Positions 1 to 10,642 are shown, counted from the first letter of the stretch. The stretch is 25,884 nt of DNA from Mesotaenium endlicherianum (GCA_009602735.1 WELA01002449.1:327793-353676); one strand, 5' to 3'. Translations and numbers: made by a program. The notes: generated by a model from the sequence alone, not told the origin.

Positions 1-379
1 TCTTTCTATGTTCTAGCTCTTGTTTATATACTTGCTACATAAGTAATTTCTAGGAAGGTGTATGTTGATGTGTTGGCACCCAACACATCCCAAAACTTGC
101 CACCTCTTTCTAGAATAATGTACACATGTCCTTTTGACCTAAAAATGGCACATCTGACTTTTGCCACATGGAGTTCTTCTAGGTCTTTCCTCTAACTTCG
201 AAAATGCCTTGGAAGGTTCAAAGGACATGAACCAAGTTACTAGAGTACCTATTCACACTTGACTTCACACCATACTACTTCAAATATATTTGAAAACATT
301 AAAATATATGCAAACTAATGTATAATAACTCAAATCACTACATTAATTGTTAATCGCCTATTTGGTAAGACGATTCATT
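1..379. other. AT-rich flank, no gene seen
   Basis: This stretch is AT-rich and has no coding segment that I recognise on either strand. It lies just downstream of the minus-strand RNase H remnant, so it may hold the 3' end of the retroelement. I see no tyrosine recombinase motif and no terminal repeat that would fix an element boundary. Confidence 0.4.
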
Positions 380-1460
380 TCAAAATTCCACTTCCAGCAC
401 ATAGTCATCATAAGGCCTCACATGCTCATACCTTATATTGCAATGCAGTCTTTCAATACCTTTCTCCTTGTCACACCAGCAATTTATCATATGGTCTGGG
501 CTGTTGTGCTCCCTGATAGGGTAGCCATTGCAATCCTTCAAATTCTCCCTCCAGAAACTCAGCTCCTCCATGACTTTGTCTGTCAAAATTAGTTTGCTGT
601 CCCAGTCTTCCTTAGTCCTCAATAATGTAAGCATCTGCCTAGAAAACATGTCTGAGTACTATCCTATTGCTAGTTTCATGGATAAAACTTGTCCAACAAC
701 AGCAGCCAAAACTTTAAGCCAAACAATCCCTCGTTTCTTTTGCTTTTCTAACATGTCATCTATTGTTTTGAGCAACTTGTCTTTCCTGCTCTTGTAAATG
801 TAAATTCTCATAGATCTAGACTCCAGAACCACTCCCAAAAATTGTTGAATTCTAGTGCAACTCAACTAAGCTTTTGCAATATTGATCATGATTCTTGCAT
901 GTCTGCAATCATGTAGCACTGTCGCTTTGACTCTTGCATGTTCAGCTGGACTCTTACGTATGAATAGCCAATCATCTAGGTTAGGAATCACTTTGATTCC
1001 TTGTCTCCTCCAAAGTCCCACCATTTCCTTCAACAATTTTGTGAACACGTAAGGAGCTGAAGCCATACCAAAAGTCAAGCAGTACACAATATATTCCCCT
1101 TTTACATTGGAATTCCAAGAACTTAGTCAATGTCGGGTCCCTCCTGACATGATGATAACCAGATTTTAACTCCAAAGCAAAGAAATAGCAGTTATTTTCC
1201 ATCACATTAGGTAGCTTTTGCAAGCCTTCATATTTGAAGGGTAGCTTTCTCAAATGCTTGTTCTAAATTCTCAAGTCCAAAATGAGTCAATTTTTTGCCC
1301 TCAACCACATTCAGAGGTAAGACACAAGTTGGCTTACCAGGCTGCTTCCATTTTTCAGCTGCACCGAATGTCAACAGCTCTTCAATAGCCTCTTTTGTGA
1401 AGCGTGGATGCTTCCTCACACCTCCATGGTTCCTCCTCTCATATGCCAAAGGCTCTCCTT
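380..1460 (-). pseudogene. Reverse transcriptase-RNase H region of DIRS-like element, broken
   Basis: Translated fragments line up in family order but in different frames. At 1449-1228 there is a pre-RT segment with HGGVRKHPRFTKEAIEELL and LPLNVVEGKK. At 1253-981 come GLQKLPNV and ALELKSGYHHV, the RT palm. At 1087-866 come YCLTFGMASAPYVFTKLLKE and VIPNLDDWL, where the catalytic box reads NLDD instead of the usual YLDD. An in-frame TAG at 863-865 is followed by QFLGVVLES (865-659), and 649-380 gives EELSFWRENLKDCNGYPI, the connection into RNase H. The first RNase H aspartate motif is not recognisable. At least two frame changes and one stop make this a pseudogene. RT would copy element RNA into DNA; no function is expected now. 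Confidence 0.75.
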
Positions 1461-1509
1461 TCTCATTCCATTTCTATATTCATATTTGATCACAAATAAC
1501 ACATTGGAG

Positions 1510-1755
1510 CTTAGTTTAAAAATTCGGATTCGCCGCATACGTATGTACGTATTCGCCGTGCGTACGATACGTGAGAGTCAAAAGTGTACGTTAGAATACG
1601 CCGGAATACGTGAGTGTCGGTGGAATAAACCGACTATAAGTCGGAATAAATTGTAAAATCCGGTCATAGGCGTAATACGGAGTATCACGATACGGAGTAA
1701 TACAATACGTACGGTATGGCCAAAAGAGCCTGTACGGGAGTATGTTTAAACTGGG
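1510..1755. mobile_element. Short element with TTTAAA termini, possibly related to the two inverted copies
   Basis: This roughly 246-bp block starts CTTAGTTTAAAAATTCGG and ends GTTTAAACTGGG, so its ends are loosely inverted and resemble the CCTAGTTTA...TAAACTAGG ends of the two larger elements nearby. The interior is dense in TACG and CCG words (ATACG repeated many times), unlike the surrounding retroelement. It lies between the gag-like and RT-like coding parts. No target duplication is visible at its ends, so the boundaries are estimates. It may be a diverged or deleted member of the same family, or an independent one. Confidence 0.4.
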
Positions 1756-1759
1756 TTTT

Positions 1760-1979
1760 ACACCATGACTGCCACTAGGCAAATTCGCCTCTCAATCTGA
1801 ATCCATGTTCAATTCCTCATTAACATCCATAGCTTGCATCTTTGCAACACCATCATTCGGACCATATAGCAGCTCATACAATCTGTTTTCATCAATTGCA
1901 GGTGGTCACCTATACAGTAGCACATTGCAACAAGAAATTAATATATTCTCAACCAATTTGGCAAACACTTTTCATATCA
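1760..1979 (-). pseudogene. Retroelement coding remnant between two insertions
   Basis: Minus-strand translation gives a stretch containing ENRLYELLYGPNDGVAKMQ and MDVNEELNMDSD, flanked by stops. It is sandwiched between the 1510-1755 and 1988-2393 insertions and lies in the gap between the gag-like and RT-like parts. It is most likely the linker between gag and RT of the same element. I recognise no domain in it. Confidence 0.4.
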
Positions 1980-1987
1980 TGCTGGGG

Positions 1988-2393
1988 CCTATGTTAAAAA
2001 TATGAATACGGCCTGTATGGATATGGCCTGTACGGATAAGTATATTCGAGTGTGCCAAAATTATACGTAAACTACGCCAAAATACGCCAAAATACGTCAA
2101 GGGTATGAACTTAATGTAAAGTTGTTTGCGGCTAAAACTTTTGGAGAGTTTGAAAATTATAAATTTTGTGGGTTGCATTAGGTGGAGAATGACGTGCGCC
2201 TCAAGAATAGATGGTCAAAAAAAAATTATGTCAACCATCGGCCTACAGAAGGGAATGTCTTATGTTGGTGTTGAATTATTAAAAACGGACCATAATTTTT
2301 TTAATTTTTTTTTTTTTTTAATACGTAGACGTACGCGATACGGAGTATTGGTACGGCAAGCTATAGGCCGATACGCGAGTATTTTAAACTAGG
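1988..2393 (+). mobile_element. hAT-like MITE, copy 1
   Basis: The element is 406 bp. It begins CCTATGTTAAAAATATGAA and ends TTTTAAACTAGG, which are imperfect inverted termini. It is flanked by TGCTGGGG (1980-1987) and TGCTGGGA (2394-2401), an 8-bp target duplication with one mismatch. Its sequence matches, along almost the whole length, the reverse complement of 3455-3835; shared blocks include AAGTTGTTTGCGG, GGTGGAGAATGACG, AAGAATAGATGGTC and ATTGGTACGGCAAGCTA. A short duplication of the GGCCTGTA(C/T)GGATA segment near 2010-2040 explains part of the extra length. There is no coding capacity. Eight-bp duplications are characteristic of hAT transposons, but the family is inferred without a transposase. 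Confidence 0.75.
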
Positions 2394-2404
2394 TGCTGGG
2401 ATTC

Positions 2405-3409
2405 CAGACAGTATTGAATACATCATAGTCCATTGACCTTTGTCACACTGCTCTACTGCCTGAAGTGTTGCTGCTGATGCTGCTGTTGCTGAGGAGGAGG
2501 CAACATTCCTTGAGCTATACGGGGGGATGCATCATCACTGCTAATTTAGACAGATGATAGGCTGAGCCTTTGTCTCCATTCTACCGTCATAATGCTTAGT
2601 TATTGCACAATGTGGAGAAAGATGGCCATGGTGGCCACAATTGAAGCAACAGATTGGTTTTCCATCTTGAGTGTATCCAGACCTATTTGCAAACCTGGTA
2701 CTTGTTACCTTTATTATTTTCCTCTTTTTGCTTTGCTACCAGACAGAATGCATCCAACTTCTCTGTCTCAGCGTTCTTACCATTCATAGCACATTTCTTA
2801 AGAGCGTCATTGATTGCAAGCCACTGATGTTCCTCAACTAACCAAATCAGCCTCTTTCTAAACAAAATAGCTGCAAGACTTACAGTCAGCAGTTTACTTG
2901 TCGTCTTGTAATCTCCATCTGTCCAAGCAACCTGTGCTTGCATGGTGGTCTCTTCTAGCTCGTTGATGTATTTGATTTGCATATGTTATCTTATGACATC
3001 CTACTCATGCTCACCATGTCTTTTTCCTCCTTCATTCTTTTGACTTCTCTGGCAAATTGCTCTGTTCTGGCATCACTCTCAGGTTGCTGACGCTTCTGTG
3101 CTGACTTGTTTCTTTTTCAATGTGGATATTCAGCACTTGTACCATCTTGTCTAGCCTCTTAATAATATCTGCAATTTGTGGATTAGATGTCTGTTGCTGC
3201 AATGCTTAGGCAGCCAAACTTTGCGAGGCCTCGGGAGGCTTATCTGACTGCAACTCTTACAAAATTCTTTCTTGTGCTAAGTTTACTAGACTCTCCTTCT
3301 CAGCATCTAAGAGATGAGAGAGATCAACGTCAAAACTGCCAGATTCTTCGTAAGATTGACCCTTAGGTTTAGCCTGAGCATTAGCTAATTGAGACAGCTT
3401 CTTGGCCAT
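2405..3409 (-). pseudogene. Gag-like ORF with CCHC zinc knuckle, broken
   Basis: Reading the minus strand from an ATG at 3409-3407 gives MAKKLSQLANAQAKPKGQSY, followed by an acidic/helical region. In-frame TAA codons occur at 3259-3257 and 3208-3206; both could be decayed CAA codons. After roughly 100 residues the frame shifts, giving QQPESDARTEQFAREVKR, then a further segment (2982-2683) with QAQVAWTDGDYKTTSKLL. A last frame contains CFNCGHHGHLSPHC at 2648-2607, a perfect CX2CX4HX4C zinc knuckle of the retroelement nucleocapsid type. The remainder to about 2405 is Ser/Ala-rich. Gag would package element RNA. Stops plus at least two frameshifts show that it is dead. Confidence 0.7.
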
Positions 3410-3454
3410 GATTGGCTGCGTGAAATGGATAATTGAGAGAGGAGTGGACGAGAG

Positions 3455-3835
3455 CCTAGTTTATAAATACTCGCGTATTGGCCTAGCTTGCCGTACCAAT
3501 ATTTTGTATCGTGTACATATACGTATTAAAAAAAAATATATATATATTTAAAATATTGGTCCCGTTTTTTCTTTTAACATCAAAATAAAAGTTTCCCTTC
3601 TACGAGCAGATGGTTAATAAAAAAAAACTTAGACCATCTATTCTTGACACGCTCGTCATTCTCCACCTTATGCGATCGACAAAATTTACAATTTTCAAAC
3701 TTTTCAGAAGTTACAACCGCAAACAACTTTCTACTAAGTTCACACGCTTGGCGTATTTTGGCATATTTTACGTACAATTTTGACACACCTGTATATACTT
3801 ATCCGTACAGGCCGTATTTGTATTTTTAAACTAGG
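3455..3835 (-). mobile_element. hAT-like MITE, copy 2 (inverted relative to copy 1)
   Basis: The element is 381 bp. It starts CCTAGTTTATAAATACTCG and ends TATTTTTAAACTAGG; the reverse complement of the right end gives CCTAGTTTAAAAATAC, so the terminal inverted repeats extend about 16 bp with one mismatch, then continue with interruptions to a shared GGCC. It is flanked on both sides by a perfect 8-bp direct repeat GACGAGAG (3447-3454 and 3836-3843), the expected target-site duplication. It inserted about 40 bp upstream of the gag-like ATG. It has no ORF and A/T-rich stretches inside. The hAT assignment rests on duplication length. Confidence 0.8.
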
Positions 3836-3843
3836 GACGAGAG

Positions 3844-4300
3844 TATGTGGCGTTGCACCCTTTGGTGTAGCTAGCCGGTCATGGAAGTTTTCTTGGAACT
3901 CGCGGGTGGTAGATCTACAGTACTATGGGACTTTTTTGCGTGCAATGGATACTGACTTGCTTAATTTGACTACATATACTTGCTGGACTGTAAGAACAAG
4001 TACTTGTCGACTAGGTCTCTTTCAAATATTTGTGAAAAATGTGAGATAGTACTTCTAAAAATTATAACTTTTATGCTGACATGTGATAATCCAAAAAGCT
4101 GCTACTCATCTAAAATAACTTGTGATATATAGATGCAGTTATATATCACAAATCTTGTTTCAAAATATGTCTTCGACACATTTCAAATCTTCAAATCTTG
4201 CGCGAACACAAAAGTAGCTCTTGGGTCGATCAAGCAAAGTTACTATTGACATTAGTTGGCCCACGTGCCAAGCGTACAAGAGCAAAGGCAACAGGCGAGC
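3844..4300. other. No gene seen
   Basis: AT-rich sequence upstream of the retroelement gag region and its inserted transposon. It could hold the 5' terminal region of the retroelement, but I see no repeat matching the other end. Confidence 0.35.
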
Positions 4301-4310
4301 AGATTCGTGA

Positions 4311-4410
4311 GGGGTACACGAGCGACCGCAGGGGTACGCGAGCAAATTTGTCGGGGTACGCGAGCAAAGATTGCAGGGGTACGCGAGCAGACTCGTCTGG
4401 GGCACGAGAG
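4311..4410 (+). repeat. 22-23 bp minisatellite, about 4 units
   Basis: Units begin GGGTACGCGAGCA and differ in the following 8-10 bases; the first unit reads GGGTACACGAGCG and a truncated last unit reads GGGCACGAGAG. A looser copy (GCGTACAAGAGCAAAGGC) precedes at about 4272. The array contains no stop codons in several frames, so it produces long artificial open frames on both strands. Confidence 0.75.
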
Positions 4411-7208
4411 AAGAGACGGCAGGCATTTGCGAATAGAGACCCAAGAGAATTCTTTCACGTTTTCACAAAAGGGCAAAATACACTTTTATTATCAATTGAT
4501 GACCGACACCAGATTTTCATCCGGTTTGTACAGTTCGTACAATTTGGACATGTTTACGCCAAATCAACCAATGTTGCCAGCAATACCACAAAGTCAACCA
4601 TAACCCTAAAATCATTGTGGAGTGAGAACAAAGCCGTCAAGTGAGTCATGTGAGTGGATTTGTGCAAAAGATATCACACAAAAAACAAAATCGTGCGACA
4701 AAAATTGTCCTTCAAGATTGAGTTTGAGGAGAGTCAATTATCTTTGTTGAAATGCATACAAGGTCTTATGGGTCGCATGTTCTCTCTTGCCAATTTTCAA
4801 AAAATGATACAAAGAGTAAGAGACAGCCCGCAGTGCCGGCCCGGCAAGCTTCGAGAAAACCTTGATATGTTTCCGAAGCGTGTAATTTAACGGTTTTGTT
4901 AAAAGAAAACGTAATTAGTATAAGAAGGAAAATGCAATTGTGTGCATGGTGACTTGGCAATATTTTTTATGTCACTCGAGCTTCTAAACCCCTAACTCCT
5001 GCCCTCTCGGCCGGAAGAAAAACTATCCATGTCCAAGTGTCATGACTCATTAGGTCGGGGTTGTCGCACCAAACCGAGCCACACGTGCGCCGACTATCGA
5101 CCTAAGAAGGCCAACTTTGACTTGATTTACGCATTCATACGTTGACCTTTGCTAGCATTCCAAATCACTAAAGTGTAGAGCGCTGATTCACCTTTCGAAT
5201 GGCACCATTCGGTCAATATCGAGCGAGAAGTTTGCGATCTAGTCCGCGCTACATACCGGCCCCTAGCGAAGTTCCACCAAGGGCCACCTTGTGACTCAAT
5301 GCGCCCAAAGGTCACATTGTTGGCTCTTCACGACTCCAAGGACCTCTAGCTATTAGCGTACAAATCCGCGAGCTTGATAAACTACACTTGGCATGTATTA
5401 GCATAGTATATGAGCACCATTAGAACCATAACTTGGTGACTGCATCACTCATCCCTAGAGGAAGCTTCTTTGAGTTTCATATCTACTTTTGAGGCTTTAT
5501 CTAGGTAGCGTTGGTCGAGGTAAGCTCCGCCAATGGGATCCATGCATTGTCTTCCTTGCACTATACTTTGATTGGTGTGTGTTATGCTCAGCCAATAGGA
5601 GAGCTAGTACTTGTCTTGCCTCCGCTTTCGTGGACCTATGAGAGCCTCCTCGTGATTGTGTGCATTAAATCCGCCGCTTTCAACGCCGGATTTGCAGGAA
5701 GTATATAATAGTAGATGCCCTTAGAAGGTCATTTTTTTAGAAGTCAATTATGCCAGTTGTAAGCCACAGAGTTATCAGTAAAGCTTACACTTTTACCTCT
5801 TGTGTTTTCAGGACCACTTAGTCTCTCTCTTGTGAAGAGCAAGCCCTCCTGGCTTCCAGACACTTGAAGAACTTCACAAGTGGTGAGCAAAGTCACAGCT
5901 TAAATCCTGCCATAAGACTACTCTTGAAGATCATGATGTGCTTCTAGTGATCTTTTGGGCCATACTTCATTAGTTGTTTTCCTACCAGATTACAGTCTTG
6001 AGGTGCTCATTTCAAAGAGTACACACTCCCTAATTAAAACATTTGTCAGTTGACCTTCTTTTGGCCTCAAGGGCACATGCATTTCCGTTTCCATTTCAGC
6101 AAAGCTTGCTTGCCTAATTGTGTGTTACTTGTGCCGATCAGACGCACCCGACCCCATAATACACGACACAAGAAAGAACTGCAGCAGCTCAAATATGGTC
6201 AATTTGGTTAGTGAAATTGAGCAATGCATGGTTAAATTTATTTTTGCGTAAAAAAAAGGACTATAAGAAGAATTTTGTATGAAAATTGCTTGCACTGCTG
6301 CAAGTGCTCGACAGTCCTTGCATTAAAAAGGAATGTCAAAGTACAAGATGGTGAAAGGTTGAAATCATGGTACATGTGGTAAAATTGTCAGAATTGTAAT
6401 GAAATTGTCCAATTTGTCGAAATTGGATGCAAATCTAGACTCATGGCGTCAATCAATAGTAAATATGTACTTTTTTTTTCACAAAATCATGTTCCAAAGC
6501 GAAGCACAAATGTGCATCTTTTACTGTGAATAAGGGCCAATTTACAATGGCCACTCGCATAAAGTTGGAGTCCGACATCCTCGCGGTCGCGTTTATTGCA
6601 GTCGAACTTTAAAAATTGCAATCGAGAATGTTAAACCCTGCAGCTGAATTGTACAACCTGCAGGTGAACTCGACGAACTGCGGTTGAAACTTCGAATATT
6701 ATATCGCGTTTAGAGTGACCACAAGAACTTATAGTTGTGTCGAGTGACAGCGCGTTCTTGTACATATGCCAAGTGTTTGTGCGTCCATGTGCACATTCGT
6801 CGGGTTTCAGATCCAAAATTGTCATTTTTTGGGGCTCCTCTTTTGTCGCTTTGCATATCCCACCACTTTCACGAGAAGCCAAATGACCAACCCCCCCCTC
6901 ATTTGAGACATCGGTTGTAGTTGGACTGCAGACTTTGCGGCTTCCAATGACAACAGTGGCATTTGCCACCATGAACGTCCGCAATTTGGAGTCGATCCAT
7001 GATTTAAGGGCCAGTGTACTCCCGAGTACTTTTGGGTATAACTAAAACAACAAAAGTCAAACAGCAGTCCATTTTTTTGGTCACCGTAAACTGGCCCTAA
7101 CACTTTACGTCAAGCACTATGTTCGTGATAGCAAGCTCCAAATCTTGATACGCCTTTGAAAGTTACAAAGATGGACCTCTGTGGTCATGCAAAGGTGGAA
7201 ATGCACAA
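4411..7208. other. Intergenic, no gene seen
   Basis: Open frames here are short and have no recognisable motif, and no tRNA-like or rRNA-like sequence was noticed. Composition is AT-rich with scattered homopolymers. Decayed transposon sequence is possible but not identifiable by eye. Confidence 0.4.
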
Positions 7209-7212
7209 TTGG

Positions 7213-7251
7213 CGACTCGCGGCTCACGACTAACGACTAACGACTCACGAG
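7213..7251 (+). repeat. Short CGACT(A/C)A tandem repeat
   Basis: A run of ACTCGCGG, CTCACGA, CTAACGA, CTAACGA, CTCACGA is a degenerate 7-bp repeat of about five units. It is a small local feature with no evident function. Confidence 0.5.
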
Positions 7252-9848
7252 TCAATGTCGCAAGATCCTCTTTCTTAGACGATAATTGCACTTTGCACTT
7301 CGTTGGTCACGCGAACTCCACATGTTCAAATTACGCACGTTACACCTTCTTATTCAAAAAGTTCCAAAAAACGCCTTTCTTACGCAAAGTTGCAACGTTA
7401 GATGCTTTTGAAAATTGTAGACGCAGAATTGTAGTTCCCCTTGGGTCAAGTATAGTCCCATTTCTTGTCATTGCACATTACGGCTTTCTTCTCACCAAGA
7501 AATACGAGTATTAAATGAGTGCATTGGCAAAGCTACTTGTTGCTCTGAGTATTCAATGAGTATTCATTGGCAAAATGGCAACATTTGGGGGTACTTCTTT
7601 CTTTCTTTATTTTTCTCTTGCTCACATAACAATATACACCGTCTCGCCTCTTGTCAATGTTGAACCCAACTAAACTACCCCATTGGGCCAGGTCACAGTG
7701 ATAAGTGTCAATCCTAATCAATATTGCCCCTGGGTTCGTTTTTTGCATACTATCACGTAACAATGATACTACACTTTATCGCTTTTTATTGTTTCTGTTT
7801 TGGTCGATATTTGCAACAAAGAGCATATTGCCGGCAAACCTGTTGCCCTTTCTTCCTTGCACGCAGCTCTACTCAATACCCATTAACCTCCCCCATATCC
7901 TATGGCATCATTCGTTATCTTATCATGAATATTTATCATGAATATTTAGCATGTATTGTATCTTCCTATATTCTCAAGTATAATTTTAATACATCAACTT
8001 GACTATAGTACGTGTAAATAGGCATAAATTAGTTGTTGCACATGTTCAACACGATCATTCTTGCAACTTCTGTACGGGACAATATACATACAACATTAAT
8101 TTTCTATCAAGATTCATCCTGGCCACGTGGGTCTGTCCTGTGAACAAGCTTTCGACAAATTCAAGCGAAGGCTTGAAAAACATACAATGCACCATACGCC
8201 TTTTAGTTCTTTTATCATATAAATAAAAGCGTGTTGTCGGCCTAACGATGTTGGAACCTGGAAACGCGTGAGGCTTTCCAGCACGTCGTGGGTCGTCGTT
8301 CTGGTCGATGTGTCGGTGGTCCTTCCCGCGTGCTGGCTTTCCATGGTCGACTGCTCGATGCATCCCTGGTCGATCGCCCTTTGCACGTGTGTTGATGACA
8401 ACCCGACTGTGGTTGACTAGTTCCTGGTCTTTTTGTACTTCACCATTCGTTGAAAGGGTCAAAAACTAAGTGTTTTCACTTTGAGCTTGTCCCTCTCTAT
8501 TTCCTATCTCAAGATTTAGCAAATTTTCAAAATCTTTTTTACTCTTTAGTTCTCCTTACAGTATGACGGAAGTGTCTTACTTCTAATAAGGATTTTGCCC
8601 AAATTGAGAGTTGCACAATGAACAATTTCTAGTTTGTAGAAATGACACCTAAGCAGATCAACACACAACGCCAAGTTGCAGAGGAAATCGCCTACCAGGG
8701 CTTTTGCTTAACTTTCACGAAGTCACAGCTTACGAAGCTCTGAAACTACAGCATCTATGTCGGCCTGGCTTGAGCTCTTCGCTCACGACCACGCCTAACA
8801 ATTCACCACTGCTGGCTGGGCTCACTTAGCTCTTCACTGAGGGCTTTACTTGTTGATCATGCTCTTGCTATCAACAATTCAAAAACTGAGACTTTTGAGA
8901 ACTTGGAAACTATTACATCACTCACCGCTTTATGTGCTCTCTACACGTTTGTGGTGTTTGGTCCAAATATGTGCTAGCACTCCTAGCAAATTCTATTCTG
9001 TAGGTCCTTTACTTCTTTCCAACAAAATTCCTTCTTGGGACTCGTGGCTCTAATTTTTCTATAATACAATGAGAAGAATCTCTTAAGCGCTCGCAAAAGC
9101 GTGGCTTCTCAGGCCTTTTGTGGCCTTTGAAACTCCTCCTTCGCATTCTTTCTTCTCTTCTCCTTTCGCTTCTGCGCTCCCTTTTGCTTCTTGGCAAAAT
9201 GTGCGAGGCAAGAATGAGGTAGGTTCGTGCAAGGCTCGTGCCCTTACCCAGGCACCACGCACGCTATTCTCTCTCAACGGTAGTCACGGCGTCAGCATGC
9301 ATGCAAGCTTGCAGCTGTCCCTTGTGACGGTTTAAGTTATTCGACGTCACTTATCATGCATGCACGCCTTGTGACCGTTGCGCGTGACTGCTTATCCTTG
9401 TGGACAGCGTGCACGCCTATGTGGCCATTGAGCCCATGTCCTTTGAGGTGGCAGCTCGAATCGTGTCAGCCGCCTCGCAAGTCCAAGGTTGAGGAGGCCC
9501 ATCCACACAGCCCATCCTGACTTGGCACTTGCCAGGGTGGCTGCTCAGTCAGCAACACCTGACTTGGCATCTGGTGGTGTGGACCGTTTGCTGGTCCCAA
9601 TAGGATCAGTTTCTCAGTTGACTTGGTTGTCAAACCCCACCCGTCATAAGAGTCTGTTTTGACCTATCACCGTCACGCTTTCGGGTGACTTGGACTTTGA
9701 CTTTCAATGCTGACTACGCAAAGGTCAAGGTCAGTCCTTTGGTCGGTGAGTCAACGTTGACTTTCCGTACTTAGGCAACCGTGACTTGCGTCACGCATGC
9801 TGCGCTGTGAAACTGATCATAGTCGCGATAGTGTGCGAAGCGTTACCA
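7252..9848. other. Intergenic, no gene seen
   Basis: No coding region is supported. Minor details are a 13-bp tandem duplication of ATCATGAATATTT near 7921-7948, and a stretch at 8260-8390 where GGTCGAT/GGTCGAC words recur. The open frame on the minus strand at 8055-8462 (135 codons) shows no domain that I recognise and is not called. Confidence 0.4.
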
Positions 9849-9940
9849 CAAAGAGAGTAAGTAGCGTGTGGAGATTACATAGAAATTACCGATGCAAAGA
9901 GCAAGTAATGTGTGAAGATAAATGAAAATTAAGCAATATG
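9849..9940 (+). repeat. 46-bp repeat, two units (left block)
   Basis: Unit 1 (9849-9894) and unit 2 (9895-9940) both start CAAAGAG(A/C) and share AAGTA..GTGTG.AGAT, followed by A-rich sequence with GAAAATTA or GAAATTAC. They are diverged direct repeats. Two further units lie at 10458-10552, about 600 bp away in the same orientation. Confidence 0.6.
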
Positions 9941-10457
9941 CCAGGCGAAAAACGAACCCACGGAGATTACTGATTAGAATTGCTGCCTACTGTGACCGGG
10001 CCAAGATGAGCGTTGCAGTTTGGTCTAATGTCCTATATGCGCATCCGGCACTTAATACCAATTTTTAAGCTATGCTTGGAGATGAGTTCAGCCTGACGTT
10101 TATGTAAACAACAGGACTCGTGATAATGATTGTTTAGCATGGGGTACTGGCGTTATGGGAAAATCGGGCGAACGACGGTGTCAAATATTTACCTCCCTAT
10201 CAACGATAGGATAGTGAATTTGATAAACCTGAAACATGATAGAGACCTAAGAGATAAATTAGGCACGCGGTATGTCGACGATTAGTGTAAGGAAGGACCC
10301 AATAGGATATATCATATGGGTGAGGTTAATGGCTAATGAGGGAAGGTGCGAGCAAGAAACGAGAACAAGAAAGAGAGGGGTATACAGTATATAAGAAAGA
10401 AAGAGCAACGAAGTACGAGTCATCCGAAGTCCACACCTGGTCCTAAACGATAGAAAG
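9941..10457. other. Segment bracketed by 46-bp repeats, no gene seen
   Basis: The segment has no notable open frame and is purine-rich towards its right end (AAGAAAGAGAGG near 10368). An additional weak copy of the repeat core (AGAGCAACGAAGTACGAGTC) occurs near 10402. It may be the interior of a decayed small mobile element. Confidence 0.3.
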
Positions 10458-10552
10458 TGAAATATGCAAGTATGCGCGTGTCGAGATCAAATAGAAATCA
10501 CCGGTGTATAGAGAGCAAGTACGAGTCAAGATAAACATAGATTACAAGTAGT
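10458..10552 (+). repeat. 46-bp repeat, two diverged units (right block)
   Basis: The block starts GCAAGTATGCGCGTGTCGAG and continues with ATAGAAATCACCGGTGTA, which aligns with GTAAGTAGCGTGTGGAG and ATAGAAATTACCGATGCA of the left block at 9857-9896. A second, poorer unit with AGAGAGCAAGTACGAGTCA follows. With the left block it brackets about 520 bp of non-coding sequence. Confidence 0.55.
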
Positions 10553-10642
10553 GGGAATGCATTTGCTCAATGCAATCATAAATTGACCTACCCCACTGTG
10601 AGCCCAAATGGCCATTGCCATTTTCATTCGAAGTGTATTTTG

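Larger units (their letters stand above)
380..3446 (-). mobile_element. Decayed DIRS-like retrotransposon, interrupted by DNA transposons
   Basis: On the minus strand a gag-like region (start near 3409) is followed by a reverse transcriptase and RNase H region (about 1460 down to 380), the order expected of a retrotransposon. The RT block has the wording typical of DIRS-type elements: SGYHHV, then APYVFTKLL, then an LDD active-site core, then QFLGVVLES. In the DIRS order a tyrosine recombinase and unusual terminal repeats would be expected, but I cannot find them, so the outer limits are unknown. Two or three short transposons (1510-1755, 1988-2393, and 3455-3835 just upstream of gag) have landed in or beside it. 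Stops and frameshifts in every part show that it is inactive. DIRS assignment is from motif recognition only; another YR-type or distant LTR family is possible. Confidence 0.7.

Noticed and set aside
380..1460. Ty3-type LTR retrotransposon or integrated virus
   Set aside because: The SGYHHV, APYVFTKLL and QFLGVVLES wording suits DIRS-type RT better, and no protease, integrase or LTR was seen.
4311..4410. CRISPR array
   Set aside because: Variable parts are under 11 bp, there are few units, no cas genes, and the window is eukaryotic.
4198..4644. 148-codon plus-strand frame and overlapping frames on the other strand
   Set aside because: Openness comes from a stop-free 22-bp minisatellite; no domain and several mutually overlapping frames.
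8055..8462. 135-codon minus-strand frame
   Set aside because: No recognisable motif, basic composition, overlapped by another open frame; no support for a gene.
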